Under the pieces are notes generated by a model, which was not told where the DNA came from, searched no databases, and saw only the letters and a list, made by a program, of their open reading frames with translations. Shown here piece after piece: positions 55,362 through 64,000 of a DNA stretch of 64,000 nucleotides (position 1 is its first letter; each line of letters opens with the position of its first letter). A program made the translations under genes and the position numbers. The stretch spans positions 62,001 to 126,000 of the forward strand of contig CAMCVV010000002.1 of NCBI GenBank assembly GCA_945881905.1, read 5' to 3'. This stretch comes from Paenibacillus alvei (GTDB lineage: Bacteria; Bacillota; Bacilli; Paenibacillales; NBRC-103111).

Positions 55362-56192
55362 TTAACCTTTTACTGCTCCACTCGTAAGTCCTGAGATGAT
55401 TTGCTTCTGCAACATGATGAAGAGTGTAATAACAGGAATAATACTACAGATGATCGCTGCGAACATAGTCACAAAGTCATTCGAATATTGGGATCTAAAC
55501 AAGCTTATCCCTACTTGCATCGTGCGAACACTATCATCTGTACTTAATATTAAAGCAAATATATACTCATTCCAGCAAAACAAGAATTGGAAAATTGCTG
55601 CTGTTGCAAGACCCGGTCGAATTAAGGGCAATAAGATTCGCACGAAGGTCTGATAGAAACCACACCCATCCATCTCCGCCGATTCAATGATCTCATTCGG
55701 TAGTCCGCGCACAAAGCCATATACCAATAACAAGGATAAAGGAAGTCCTACTGCTGTATATGTGGTAATCAGAGCCCCATGTGTGTTAATTAAATTCAGC
55801 TCTGCAGCAATGAGGAAATAGGGGACAAGTAAAGAGTTCGTAGGCAAGAATATGCCAACAATAATAACCACATAAATTTTCTGACTCCACTTCCCTCCCT
55901 GACGAATTGCATATGAGGCCATGGAAGCAACCAGCAGGCACAGCATGGTAGATACCGTGCTGATAAGTAATGAATTGAGAAAGAGTCGATACAAGGTTCC
56001 TTTTGATAAGGCTTTGAAATAATTGATGTATTGTGGAATTTCCGGAAGAGCAAATGGTGAACGCATAAGCTCCTCATTCGTTTTTAAAGAAGCTAACGCT
56101 ATCCATAGAACCGGTATCACAGTAACCAATAAAAAGAATAATAATATGGCATATACGGGAACATAAGAAACCCAGCGCCAGTTGTTCTGCAT
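55362..56192 (-). CDS. carbohydrate ABC transporter permease (MalG type)
   Basis: A 276-residue inner-membrane subunit with six predicted helices. The EAA loop that contacts the ATPase is SAEMDGCGFYQTFVRILLP. It pairs with the permease at 56210 to import an oligosaccharide or sugar. It starts 17 bases after the end of that gene. No ATPase gene is present in the cluster, so a shared MsmX-type ATPase is the likely energiser, as is usual in Bacillales. Confidence 0.92.
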   Translation of the reverse strand: MQNNWRWVSYVPVYAILLFFLLVTVIPVLWIALASLKTNEELMRSPFALPEIPQYINYFKALSKGTLYRLFLNSLLISTVSTMLCLLVASMASYAIRQGGKWSQKIYVVIIVGIFLPTNSLLVPYFLIAAELNLINTHGALITTYTAVGLPLSLLLVYGFVRGLPNEIIESAEMDGCGFYQTFVRILLPLIRPGLATAAIFQFLFCWNEYIFALILSTDDSVRTMQVGISLFRSQYSNDFVTMFAAIICSIIPVITLFIMLQKQIISGLTSGAVKG

Positions 56193-56209
56193 TCGGTTGT
56201 GCCCCCTTT

Positions 56210-57079
56210 CTATTCCTTTTCTTCTTTAAATATAAGACGAACTACCACAATAAACACAGCCCCCATGAGGATTAACATGATCGACAATGTATTCGCATAT
56301 CCATATACAAAATTAAGCGTTTGTTTGTAGATGTGTACCGATAAAACCATCGTTTGATATACAGGGCCACCGCCCGTCATGACGAAAGGGGCTTCAAAGT
56401 TCTTCAATGTATTCGTTATCGCAAGCAGGATCGCAACAATAATAGATGGTTTTAATAATGGCAGCGTGATAAGCCAGTCTTGACTAATAGGCCCTGCTCC
56501 GTCAATCTGAGATGACTCATACAAAGAACGATCAATGGTTGAGATCTGAGCAATAAAGATCAACATGAATATCCCGATGTAGAATATCCAATGAGCAATC
56601 ATAGCTGGATAAGCTGAATTCATCTCCCCAAGCCAATTTCTCTGCCAACTCGATAATCCTACTCCCTCTAATAACGCATTAAGTAAGCCAAATTCACCAT
56701 TATAGATAAATAACCACATCATCGAAACAGCTACCGTGGATATTAAATTCGGAATAATAAAGAATGTTCTGAAAAACCGCCATCCCGCGACTTTTCTCGA
56801 CAAGATCATGGCCACTAAGATCGCTAGTGGGATATGAATGAATATGGAGGCAGCTCCCCAAATCAACGTGTTATTAACCGACTTGATGAATATAGGGTCA
56901 TCTGTTAGTTTCACATAATTGGAGAATCCGGTATATGTCATCTGACCGATGCCATCCCACTTCATCATGCTTGTATAGAGCAAAAAACCGATCGGAAATA
57001 TGAAGTAAACGATAAATACTAAGACAGCTGGACATAAAAACAGAAAAATACCTATATTTCGTTTACTAGGTAAGGCCAT
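56210..57079 (-). CDS. carbohydrate ABC transporter permease (MalF type)
   Basis: A 289-residue permease with six predicted helices, beginning NIGIFLFLCPAVLVFIVYFIF. The EAA loop is YESSQIDGAGPISQDWLITLP and the segment GGGPVYQTMV is typical of this family. It forms the importer with the MalG-type subunit and the binding protein encoded upstream. An intergenic hairpin at 57116-57139 precedes it. Confidence 0.93.
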   Translation of the reverse strand: MALPSKRNIGIFLFLCPAVLVFIVYFIFPIGFLLYTSMMKWDGIGQMTYTGFSNYVKLTDDPIFIKSVNNTLIWGAASIFIHIPLAILVAMILSRKVAGWRFFRTFFIIPNLISTVAVSMMWLFIYNGEFGLLNALLEGVGLSSWQRNWLGEMNSAYPAMIAHWIFYIGIFMLIFIAQISTIDRSLYESSQIDGAGPISQDWLITLPLLKPSIIVAILLAITNTLKNFEAPFVMTGGGPVYQTMVLSVHIYKQTLNFVYGYANTLSIMLILMGAVFIVVVRLIFKEEKE

Positions 57080-57115
57080 CTATCAAGCTCACTCCTTTCC
57101 ATTTCTACAAAAATG

Positions 57116-57139
57116 GCAGGACGCTTGAACACGTCCTGC
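57116..57139 (-). promoter_or_regulatory. intergenic hairpin after the binding-protein gene
   Basis: GCAGGACG and CGTCCTGC form an eight-base GC-rich stem with an eight-base loop, followed in the minus direction by AT-rich sequence. Such stem-loops after the binding-protein gene commonly act as partial terminators or RNase barriers, raising binding-protein levels above those of the permeases. Confidence 0.7.
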
Positions 57140-57162
57140 ACACGTATTCGTTTGGTTACTCC

Positions 57163-58488
57163 TTATTCTTCGTTCTTGGCTTTCTCTAAGCGTTCAATAA
57201 ATACTTGTTCCGTAATTTCGCCTAAGACCAATGCAGATATCGAAGCTGGAAACTCAGTTTGTACAGTTGTTTTATTCGCTGTGATCAAGTGATCGAATCC
57301 ATATGGCTTAGCAGCTAATAATTCTTTAATGGCTACTGAAACAGGATTCGCATTATCTGCTGCTGCAACTTCATATTTGGAAGATTCCATGAAGTTCCCT
57401 CCATCTAAGAACATTCTCTTTGCATTCTCAGGAGCAGTTAAATATTTCATAAACTCTACAGCATATTTTTCAGCTGTCGGATCGGTTTGTTTTTTACCCG
57501 TAAGCACGAAGTTAATTCCTGCTACCATAGCTCCTTGTGCTCCAGCACCACCAGTATAAGCAGGCGATGCACCTACACCGACCTTCTCAAGGAAACCAGG
57601 TGCAGCATCAGTAGTGAATGAACCGATCATCCATGGACCATTAATAATCATAGCGGTTTTCTCATTCAAGAAATAACTTGCATATGTGGCATAATTGGCA
57701 CCTACTGCATCTTTGGTTGTGTATTTGAACAGAGTTTTCAACAGCTTAGCTCCTTTGAGGTAAGCCGGGTCCGTGAAGCTCTTGGACCAGAAGTCAGGTC
57801 CAGCAATACTTGACATGATATAAGAGAACAGCAATTGAGTTGACCACGCATTCTCCCCAGTTCCAAGTGAAATCGGTGTAATTCCTATAGCCATTAGCTT
57901 ATCACAAGCTTCAATGAAGGCTTCCCATGTCTTAGGGAACTCAGCAATGCCTGCTTTTTGGAACAATTCCTTGTTGTAATAGATGGGGATTGCCGCGCTG
58001 TCAAGAGGTACGGAATAACTTTTCCCTTCAAAAATACCCGTTTTCTTATCTGCTTCATAAAATGAATCTCCCCAAGCACCCTCTAGATGAGGGGTAAGAT
58101 CGATTAATTTGCCTGATCCATAATATCTCTGTGCATCGAAAGAATTGTATTGAAAGTAGAATATGTCCGCTACAGTATCTGTAGCCATGCTTGTTTTGTT
58201 CTTGTCATAATACGTTTGGGCATCTGGTGTACCATCAATCGTAACCTTTGCCTTACCTTTGTATGTGTCATTGAACTCATCTACCATTGCCTGTATGATT
58301 TTAGCTTGACCACTTTCTCCTACATAATTCGTTGAGAATCTTAACGCCACTTCTTTCTCTGGTGTGGTTTCAGCATTTTCTTCCGAGTTTGTGTTGGTTT
58401 CTGAGTTCGAACTTGAATCACTTCCACAAGCTACAACAAACATACTTACAATAAGCATAAGACTAATCGTTAACATCCATTTCTTCAT
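57163..58488 (-). CDS. extracellular sugar-binding lipoprotein of ABC importer
   Basis: A 441-residue solute-binding protein with a signal peptide and lipobox VVACGS, followed by a Ser/Asn/Glu linker and the type-1 binding fold (residues about 45-440) with FYFQYNSFDA, YNKELFQKAGIAEFP and INGPWMIGSF. It captures sugar outside the membrane for the two permeases. It is the first gene of the importer group. A candidate cre site lies 22-35 bases upstream of its ATG. Confidence 0.92.
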   Translation of the reverse strand: MKKWMLTISLMLIVSMFVVACGSDSSSNSETNTNSEENAETTPEKEVALRFSTNYVGESGQAKIIQAMVDEFNDTYKGKAKVTIDGTPDAQTYYDKNKTSMATDTVADIFYFQYNSFDAQRYYGSGKLIDLTPHLEGAWGDSFYEADKKTGIFEGKSYSVPLDSAAIPIYYNKELFQKAGIAEFPKTWEAFIEACDKLMAIGITPISLGTGENAWSTQLLFSYIMSSIAGPDFWSKSFTDPAYLKGAKLLKTLFKYTTKDAVGANYATYASYFLNEKTAMIINGPWMIGSFTTDAAPGFLEKVGVGASPAYTGGAGAQGAMVAGINFVLTGKKQTDPTAEKYAVEFMKYLTAPENAKRMFLDGGNFMESSKYEVAAADNANPVSVAIKELLAAKPYGFDHLITANKTTVQTEFPASISALVLGEITEQVFIERLEKAKNEE

Positions 58489-58509
58489 ATCCTAACCTCC
58501 CTTTTTTTG

Positions 58510-58523
58510 TGAAAACGCTCTCG
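58510..58523 (-). promoter_or_regulatory. candidate catabolite-responsive element (cre)
   Basis: TGAAAACGCTCTCG matches the TGWAANCGNTNWCA consensus at 13 of 14 positions. It lies just upstream of the sugar-binding-protein start, in a position where CcpA binding would block transcription or elongation. The assignment is by consensus and context only. Confidence 0.55.
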
Positions 58524-58620
58524 GTTAATCACAATAAAACTATATCTCTGAAAGAGGATGATTCATATAAACATACTTATGTTCTTAAGATACATATTCT
58601 TAAGGCAGCCGTATTGTTGT

Positions 58621-58770
58621 TTACGAAACTCTGTTAAGCAATCCCTGTAAACTGTTTGAATACTGCGTTACTTCCTTAACCCGAATCGGGTTGCCATCTC
58701 TTGAACGGTACGTGAGTCGGAACAATGTATAGAGAAGAAATAAAGTATTGTGCCACTGTATGATACAGCA
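58621..58770 (-). pseudogene. unidentified C-terminal gene remnant
   Basis: An open minus-strand frame of 49 codons with protein-like composition (HNTLFLLYTLFRLTYRSRDG, then NPIRVKEVTQYSNSLQGLLN) ends at a TAA but has no start. Its upstream limit is a stop eight bases past the dehydrogenase gene. It reads like the C-terminal end of a longer protein that has been deleted. The family is not identified. Confidence 0.3.
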
Positions 58771-58778
58771 TTACAACA

Positions 58779-59816
58779 TCAAAGCGCTTGGCAAGTCAAC
58801 AAAATCTTTGCAATCTTTCCCGGTTGATGCAAAAGTCTTTCAAAGCATGCTTGACCGTTCAAAAGTGATTCTGTTACCGTCCACGGCTTCAAATCCACTT
58901 TACGAGCAACTAACCAATCCAATGCAAGTTCAAAATCATAAGGTGTATACCCAAAAGATCCAAACATCTTCAGTTCGTTTCGTATCGATAGATTGATCGG
59001 CAGCATGCTATCAGCTGCATGTAACCCTGAGAAAACAACACGACCACCTGGCTTCGCACTCTTCATACAGGTTTGGCGAGTCACTTCCATTCCGACTGCA
59101 TCGACAGTGATATCATAACCTCTAGCAGGTGACATAGCGATAAGCTCTGCTTCTGTGTGCACGATGTTCGCTCCAAGTTGTTTGGCGATGTCAAGTCGCT
59201 CCATATTCGTATCCATCACCGTAATGTGGGTTACGCCGAATAGATGTGCCGTCTGTAAAACAAACAGACCAATTGGACCCGCTCCGACAATCAACATCTG
59301 ATCAGCAGGACTCGCTTCAGCCAAACGACAGACTCTCACTGCACAAGCGAAAGGTTCTACTAAAGAACCATCCGCATACGTAAGTGAATCCGGTAATGGA
59401 TACACATTTCGCTCAGGTACACTTACATACTCCGCATAGGCACCTGGTCTTCCTGCACCGATGAGGATTCGTTCAGCACACAAATTCGCTGTACCCGATA
59501 AGCAATCCCTACAACGATTACAAGAAACCAGTGGGTTTACAGTAACTCGCTCACCATCTTGAAACCGAGTAACATGAGAACCTCTCATTGCAATCGATCC
59601 TGCGAATTCATGACCCATAACCAAAGGAGGCTTTCGTAACGAATTATGCCCTAGATAACCACTGAGTTCTGAACCACATATCCCAGCAATCTCCACGCGA
59701 ATCAATACTTCATCTGATTTGGGTACAGGGATAGGCAGCTGACGAATATTCATGACACAGGGAGCTTCGTATACAAGTGCTTTCATCATCGATACGCTTT
59801 CAAATGAAGTTGACAT
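58779..59816 (-). CDS. zinc-dependent alcohol/polyol dehydrogenase
   Basis: A 345-residue medium-chain dehydrogenase. Catalytic zinc ligands are in GICGSE and GHEFAGS; structural-zinc cysteines in CNRCRDCLSGTANLC; nucleotide loop VGAGPIGLF. It resembles galactitol-1-phosphate or sorbitol-type dehydrogenases. The ATG at 59816 with GGAGGG is preferred to the frame start at 59870, which overlaps the stop of the dehydratase remnant upstream. It lies between that remnant and another remnant, in a sugar cluster reading toward the importer. Confidence 0.85.
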   Translation of the reverse strand: MSTSFESVSMMKALVYEAPCVMNIRQLPIPVPKSDEVLIRVEIAGICGSELSGYLGHNSLRKPPLVMGHEFAGSIAMRGSHVTRFQDGERVTVNPLVSCNRCRDCLSGTANLCAERILIGAGRPGAYAEYVSVPERNVYPLPDSLTYADGSLVEPFACAVRVCRLAEASPADQMLIVGAGPIGLFVLQTAHLFGVTHITVMDTNMERLDIAKQLGANIVHTEAELIAMSPARGYDITVDAVGMEVTRQTCMKSAKPGGRVVFSGLHAADSMLPINLSIRNELKMFGSFGYTPYDFELALDWLVARKVDLKPWTVTESLLNGQACFERLLHQPGKIAKILLTCQAL

Positions 59817-59863
59817 GTGATACCCTCCATGTTTCAATGCATTCATCGAAACTTGCCATGCTT

Positions 59864-60150
59864 CTACCATTCAGCTAAGGAACCGTCTTCATTACGCCAA
59901 ATGGGACCTTTCCAATTATGACCTATTGCAGCTGCTTCACGTACTTTCTGTTCATTGATTTCTATGCCTAGTCCAGGCCGAGTTGGGATTTCAACAAATC
60001 CATCTTTGTAACCAAATTGATGGGGATCAACTAAATAATCAAGTACATCACTCCCTTGATTATAATGAATGCCTAAACTTTGCTCTTGTATAATAAAATT
60101 AGGTGTACAGCTATCTAACTGAAAACAAGATGCTAAAGCAAGCTCTCTTT
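59864..60150 (-). pseudogene. C-terminal remnant of galactonate-dehydratase-type enzyme
   Basis: The minus strand here encodes about 95 residues that match the C-terminal end of DgoD-like enolase-superfamily dehydratases: ALASCFQLDSCTPNFIIQEQ, LGIHYNQGSDVLDYL, PGLGIEINE, and a normal end, NWKGPIWRNEDGSLAEW. The rest of the protein, about 290 residues with the metal ligands and catalytic residues, is missing, and the frame is closed by a stop at about 60187. This is a deletion remnant between the fsa and dehydrogenase genes. The exact left junction near 60150 is uncertain. Confidence 0.8.
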
Positions 60151-60198
60151 CCTTATGAGTTCCTCCAAAAACATGATATTTTGGATGTTATGCGATAC

Positions 60199-60855
60199 CT
60201 AGAATTTCTTTTGGTTCGCCAGATTCCAATCAGCAGTGAACTTCTCGATCCCTGCATCAGTCAGTGGATGCTTCATCATAGATTCAATAATTTTGTAAGG
60301 AACTGTTGCGATATCTGCGCCTAAGATAGCTGCTTCGATCACATGAGATGAATGCCGAATACTTGCGGAAATGATTTCAGATTTAATTCTATGTATTTGG
60401 AAAATTTTAGAGATTTCCCCTATAAGATTCATTCCGATTTGGTTGATATCATCAAGTCTTCCGATAAATGGAGATACGTATGTAGCACCGGCACGTGCAG
60501 CGAGTAAAGCTTGTGTAGATGAGAAGATCAACGTCACATTTGTTTTAATCCCCATTTTTGTGAACATGTTAGTCGCTTTAAGTCCATCGGCAGTCATCGG
60601 AACTTTAATTACGATGCCTTCACCGAGCTCCGCAAGCTTCTTCCCTTGTTCGACCATCTCTAGTGCATCTAAAGATACAACTTCTGCACTGATCGGGATA
60701 TTCCCAACGATAGCAATTATTTCTTTCAAAGTATCAAAAAAATCCTTACCTTCTTTAGCAACAAGGGATGGATTCGTTGTTATACCTGATATAACACCTA
60801 ATTCATAGGCTTTTTGGATCTCATGGACATTCGCAGTATCAATAAAAATTTTCAA
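60199..60855 (-). CDS. fsa: transaldolase / fructose-6-phosphate aldolase family protein
   Basis: A 218-residue short transaldolase-like barrel. The segments [27 protein letters not shown] and IVIKVPMT (Schiff-base lysine), followed by [20 protein letters not shown] and [10 protein letters not shown], mark the TalC/Fsa group. Whether it acts as transaldolase or as fructose-6-phosphate aldolase cannot be told from sequence. The start is TTG with GGAG upstream. It heads the decayed sugar cluster, immediately before the dehydratase remnant. Confidence 0.9.
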   Translation of the reverse strand: MKIFIDTANVHEIQKAYELGVISGITTNPSLVAKEGKDFFDTLKEIIAIVGNIPISAEVVSLDALEMVEQGKKLAELGEGIVIKVPMTADGLKATNMFTKMGIKTNVTLIFSSTQALLAARAGATYVSPFIGRLDDINQIGMNLIGEISKIFQIHRIKSEIISASIRHSSHVIEAAILGADIATVPYKIIESMMKHPLTDAGIEKFTADWNLANQKKF

Positions 60856-61276
60856 AATTCAAAACTCCATTCACTCTCGAATTTATGATCATGTGTGAAT
60901 TACATAGAAGTGCTCGAATTGATTGCGCCAAGATTTCAAGAATATAAACATGTTAGAGCGAATAATAAACCCGCCAATGCCGTCCAGTTTTAAAGTTTCA
61001 AACCTGCCTTAGCAGGTGGGTGTCCGCAGTTTTGTTTTTGAAGTCCCTTTTCGAGGGCGTATCAGCCACATTACAATATAAGTCTCCCTAGAAACAGTCA
61101 TTGGTTTAAAACTAATCAAACTGAAAACGAACATCGCAGGAATTACTTTTCTATTTCTTATTATAGAATGCATTGATCACTTTTTCAACTGGTAGCAACT
61201 GTTTAATTTTGAAAACACTGGCTTGGGATAGATAACTACACCATGAGAATTTCATGGTTGTGACTTCATGCGTTAT
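60856..61276. other. 421-base non-coding gap with a small hairpin
   Basis: No credible gene was found on either strand. ACCTGC and GCAGGT (61002-61017) form a hairpin with a CTTA loop, followed by a stretch (61020-61075) with a GC-rich region that resembles a transposon end or a decayed gene end. Two AT-rich blocks follow. The right part contains the upstream region of fsa on one side and the end of the YesL-like gene on the other. Confidence 0.4.
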
Positions 61277-62050
61277 TTATGGCTTGCCTATTTCTATGAG
61301 CTGTTCTTCTTTTTCTTCTAATTGTTGTTGTTCTTTTGCTTCTAATTGTTGTTGTTTTAACTGTAAATTTTGGAAGTTGCGATGGAACTGCCAAAAAGAA
61401 AATGATGCTACCAAACTTCCCATAAAAAACGGAATCAAAAAAGTAAATTGAAACAAACTTATGTACACGATCAATCCATTACATATAATGAGCACAATTG
61501 TATTAAGGGGACTACCTATGGAAATAAGTAATGCATTCTTAACAACAATAAGTATTTTCATATGTAAGTGTACCAAAATCGAGAAGAAATTCACCATCGC
61601 TGCAAGAACAAATATACCTAACACGAGAAACAACATGGAAAGTGATTGCATCAATCCTTCTAGTGTAAGATAGAACCTGTAGTTGATCACAATAATCGCA
61701 ATGATGATCACAAACAAAAACCCACCGATCATGCTCTGGAGATAATTTTCTTTGTAGCTACTGAAGTATGTTTTGAAGAGTGGAACATCTTCATCGCCTG
61801 TCACCCATTTCCTCGCAACAGCAAACATCGCTGTAGTCGCAGGAAATAATGTGAAGGGTGTCACAATCACGAGAAGTGGTAACAGTGTTAAAAAAATATT
61901 TGTACCTTCGATATTGGGTGTAGTAAACCCTACTAATAACAAGAATAAAACAGGAGATGAACAAATCACCCATAATACATTAATTACCGATAATCTCATA
62001 ATCCATTCTGAGATACGATACAAGCCACCCATCATACCTTTGAATTCCAA
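61277..62050 (-). CDS. YesL-like DUF624 membrane protein
   Basis: A DUF624 protein of about 257 residues from a TTG at 62050 (EFKGMMGGLYRISEWIMRLS), with five or six predicted helices. The N-terminal GGLYRISEWIMRL is the family hallmark. The C-terminus has an unusual Gln/Glu-rich coiled tail (LKQQQLEAKEQQQLEEKEEQ). In Bacillales, yesL-type genes accompany yesM/yesN and sugar importers, which fits this cluster. Function is not established. GAGGGAG lies upstream. Confidence 0.85.
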   Translation of the reverse strand: MEFKGMMGGLYRISEWIMRLSVINVLWVICSSPVLFLLLVGFTTPNIEGTNIFLTLLPLLVIVTPFTLFPATTAMFAVARKWVTGDEDVPLFKTYFSSYKENYLQSMIGGFLFVIIIAIIVINYRFYLTLEGLMQSLSMLFLVLGIFVLAAMVNFFSILVHLHMKILIVVKNALLISIGSPLNTIVLIICNGLIVYISLFQFTFLIPFFMGSLVASFSFWQFHRNFQNLQLKQQQLEAKEQQQLEEKEEQLIEIGKP

Positions 62051-62242
62051 TTCGACACACTCCCTCAAATATCGCTATCACCTTCATCTTATTATAGCTG
62101 AAAACTGATAGAAAACGAAGACCCGCTCATGTTACTTTTTGGACATTAGAATATGACACTTTTTCGCAGAAAAACAACTTAGAGATGATCGTCAGTATCC
62201 GTATAATCCATTGTACGAATTCCTTCATGTCATGCATGCTTA

Positions 62243-62395
62243 TCATGTAGGGATGATGGATATCATATTGTGTCCGAGGTACCGGATGGTCATTTCATTT
62301 AAAACAGGCGTGTGATGCACCTCCGACCCGTAACAACTTAAATCTCCATATCCCAAATCATCACAATTAATTACAATCATGTTTGGTTTTTTGGG
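62243..62395 (-). pseudogene. N-terminal remnant of a sulfatase
   Basis: The minus strand at about 62291-62383 encodes PNMIVINCDDLGYGDLSCYG and then SEVHHTPVLNEM, the N-terminus of an alkaline-phosphatase-superfamily sulfatase, where the first two aspartates are metal ligands. A stop precedes it, and homology ends at NEM, after which the frame continues only 16 codons to a stop. The catalytic Cys/Ser-containing core is absent. The fragment is only about 31 residues, so it is a deletion remnant. It lies upstream of the sugar cluster. Confidence 0.7.
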
Positions 62396-62464
62396 TTATT
62401 CTCAGTTCCCCATCGGATAACCTCAATTGCTCAAGTTGAGTCATATTTATTGAATTCATCAAGA

Positions 62465-62491
62465 AAATCCCTCTTAGCTAGAGAGGGATTT
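62465..62491 (-). terminator. terminator after the DEAD-box helicase
   Basis: AAATCCCTCT and AGAGGGATTT form a ten-base perfect stem around a seven-base TAGCTAG loop, 13 bases past the helicase stop, with T-rich sequence following in the minus direction. Confidence 0.75.
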
Positions 62492-62503
62492 CACTGTTAC
62501 TCT

Positions 62504-64000
62504 TTAATTATTAATCAAGGTTTCTTCACTTTTACGATAAGGCTTGCTTTGGTCTTTTTTTACACTGCTTTTATTGTAATCTCTATTCTTAGGGTAAGAA
62601 CTGCTTCCTTCACTGCTTTTATAATCCCGATCTCTTGAACCTGAGCTTGATCCATATGAGCGTTCTCCCTCTTTTCGAGGATAACGGGATTGACTTCGAT
62701 CTGAATTGTCACCAGTACGTTGGGAACTGCTTTGCGATGAACCAGAAGTGAATCCTGTACCAACTCGTCTACCTGTACTACGCACGCTATTGAACGGTCT
62801 TTTCTTAGCGCGTAGTGGTTCTTCAGGCGTCAATTCGATTGAAACTTCTTTTCGATCTCCAGTTAATATTTTCAATGCAGCGGATACTAAGTTTACAGAA
62901 TCATATTGTTCTAATAATTGAATCGCTACACCTTTGAATTCATTATGCTGTTCACTTTGAAGAACTTCAATAATACGCTCTGCCGTAATTTTTTGTTTCC
63001 CTTCAATCGCTTCAGCAATACTAGGTAATGGTTTTTTGGTGATTTTATGACGTGTAACTTTTTCGATTAAGTGCAAATGATCGATTTCTCTAGGTGTAAC
63101 AAAAGTCCACGCAGTGCCTTCTCTTCCTGCTCGCCCTGTTCGACCAATTCGATGAACATAACTCTCAGGATCTTGTGGCATGTCAAAGTTGATTACATGC
63201 GTTACGCCAGAAACGTCTAATCCTCTAGCAGCGACGTCTGTAGCAACTAATACATCGATATGTCCTTCACGAAACTTACGCATGACATTATCTCTTTGAT
63301 TTTGTGATAAATCTCCGTGCAAGCCTTCAACAGAGTATCCTCGCTTTTGCAAAGCTTCCGAGAGTTCGTCCACACGACGCTTCGTGCGACCGAAAATAAT
63401 CGCTAAATCCGGAGATTCCATATCAATTAGACGGCTTAATGCTTCGAATTTCTGTTTCTCGTTGATTTCAATATAGGCTTGTGCAATAAGCGGTGTGCTC
63501 ACTTGCTTCGGAATGACAGAAATATGTTCGGGATTACGTAGAAATTGTTGTGCAAGCTTCTGGATATTGGAAGGCATTGTTGCAGAAAATAGCATGGTGT
63601 GGCGAGTTTCTGGAACTAGTCGAAGAATCGATTGGATGTCTTCCATAAAACCCATATCTAGCATTTCATCTGCTTCATCGAGAACGACAGTTTGCACATC
63701 ATCTAACTTAATTGTTTTCCGATTGATATGATCAAGTAAGCGACCTGGTGTACCTATAATGATCTGTGGCTTTTTCTTTAAAGCTCGGATTTGTTTGACG
63801 ATGTCTTGTCCACCGTATATAGGTAAAGAACGAATACCTTTAAAACGGCCTAACTTCCCGATTTCTTCAGCAACTTGAATCGCTAGCTCTCTTGTAGGAC
63901 ACATGATCAAAGCGATAATTCTTTCTTCTTGAGTCGTAATCTTGTTAATTAATGGCACACCAAAAGCTGCTGTTTTCCCTGTTCCTGTTTGTGCTTGGCC
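62504..64000 (-). CDS. cshA: DEAD-box RNA helicase, CshA-like (partial, N-terminus beyond window)
   Basis: The window edge cuts the gene inside motif I: AQTGTGKT is read at 63959-64000. Following motifs are PTRELA (Ia), TPGR (Ib), DEAD (II), SAT (III), ARGLD (V) and [10 protein letters not shown] (VI), so both helicase lobes are nearly complete. The C-terminal tail of about 90 residues is Ser/Arg/Gly/Tyr-rich, typical of CshA/DeaD proteins that bind RNA. It unwinds RNA in degradation and ribosome assembly, often cold-induced. A terminator follows at 62465-62491. CshB-type identity cannot be excluded. Confidence 0.92.
   Translation of the reverse strand, partial: GQAQTGTGKTAAFGVPLINKITTQEERIIALIMCPTRELAIQVAEEIGKLGRFKGIRSLPIYGGQDIVKQIRALKKKPQIIIGTPGRLLDHINRKTIKLDDVQTVVLDEADEMLDMGFMEDIQSILRLVPETRHTMLFSATMPSNIQKLAQQFLRNPEHISVIPKQVSTPLIAQAYIEINEKQKFEALSRLIDMESPDLAIIFGRTKRRVDELSEALQKRGYSVEGLHGDLSQNQRDNVMRKFREGHIDVLVATDVAARGLDVSGVTHVINFDMPQDPESYVHRIGRTGRAGREGTAWTFVTPREIDHLHLIEKVTRHKITKKPLPSIAEAIEGKQKITAERIIEVLQSEQHNEFKGVAIQLLEQYDSVNLVSAALKILTGDRKEVSIELTPEEPLRAKKRPFNSVRSTGRRVGTGFTSGSSQSSSQRTGDNSDRSQSRYPRKEGERSYGSSSGSRDRDYKSSEGSSSYPKNRDYNKSSVKKDQSKPYRKSEETLINN

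Larger units (their letters stand above)
62051..62503. other. decayed intergenic region
   Basis: A 453-base stretch with no intact gene. The right half contains a sulfatase remnant (62243-62395). On the plus strand, 62168-62300 is also an open frame with protein-like composition (QYPYNPLYEFLHVMHAYHVG) but no start or recognised family. The rightmost 40 bases contain the helicase terminator. The whole region looks like the residue of one or more lost genes. Confidence 0.5.

Overview
The window looks like chromosome from a low-to-mid GC member of the Bacillales, most likely Paenibacillaceae. The inference rests on Bacillus-type gene sets (lipM next to yqhH-yqhG-yqzE, yhaO-yhaN, xpt, fer, relQ, yugP, a YjcZ-type mini-protein), AGGAGG ribosome binding sites, frequent GTG/TTG starts, YesM/YesN two-component regulators and MalFG-type sugar importers. 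No rRNA, tRNA, CRISPR array, phage module or intact insertion sequence was found. Species cannot be decided from the sequence alone.

Layout. 1-0.95 kb: three unrecognised reading frames on the minus strand. 1.1-3.75 kb: two Gfo/Idh/MocA dehydrogenases flanking a broken AraC regulator. 3.9-8.5 kb: a lipoprotein, then an L-galactonate/tagaturonate operon (uxaB, lgoD-like) divergent from an AraC regulator. 8.6-11.4 kb: B12-dependent ribonucleotide reductase behind two NrdR-type boxes. 11.5-18.5 kb: lipM, yqhH-yqhG, yqzE, small unknown genes, xpt (apparently with a CTG start) and a lipoprotein. 18.5-28.6 kb: DedA, YkvI-like, yhaN-yhaO, a glycosyltransferase and queC-queE-queD. 28.8-32.2 kb: an unrecognised protein with three similar domains, a 29-residue YjcZ-like peptide and a large secreted PKD-type protein. 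32.3-39.4 kb: RsuA/RluB-type pseudouridine synthase, a membrane-anchored thioredoxin-like protein, a three-gene ABC-2 exporter, DUF309, relQ, pyrD, a small membrane protein and ferredoxin. 39.5-51.8 kb: cimA, a ResA-like protein, MFS, an orphan JAMM peptidase, a DnaQ-like exonuclease, a DUF294 nucleotidyltransferase, amt with a GlnR/TnrA-type box, yugP, LysR divergent from tpx, DUF1499 and xylB. 51.9-62.1 kb: a minus-strand sugar uptake cluster (fsa-like aldolase, alcohol dehydrogenase, ABC importer, YesN/YesM two-component system, YesL-like protein). 62.5-64 kb: a DEAD-box RNA helicase cut by the window edge.

How it fits together. LgoD-type and UxaB-type enzymes would convert L-galactonate to D-tagaturonate and then D-altronate, under the divergent AraC protein. 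The sugar cluster carries sensor, regulator and importer in one transcription unit with a candidate cre site at its head. It also carries the debris of at least two catabolic genes, a galactonate-dehydratase-type enzyme and a sulfatase, so the locus has lost functions. The amt/DUF294/exonuclease group suggests a nitrogen-linked signalling unit without PII. No gene set here can be called a wholly new system with confidence. The best candidates for new biology are the triple-domain protein at 28786-29784 and the amt-DUF294-exonuclease association.
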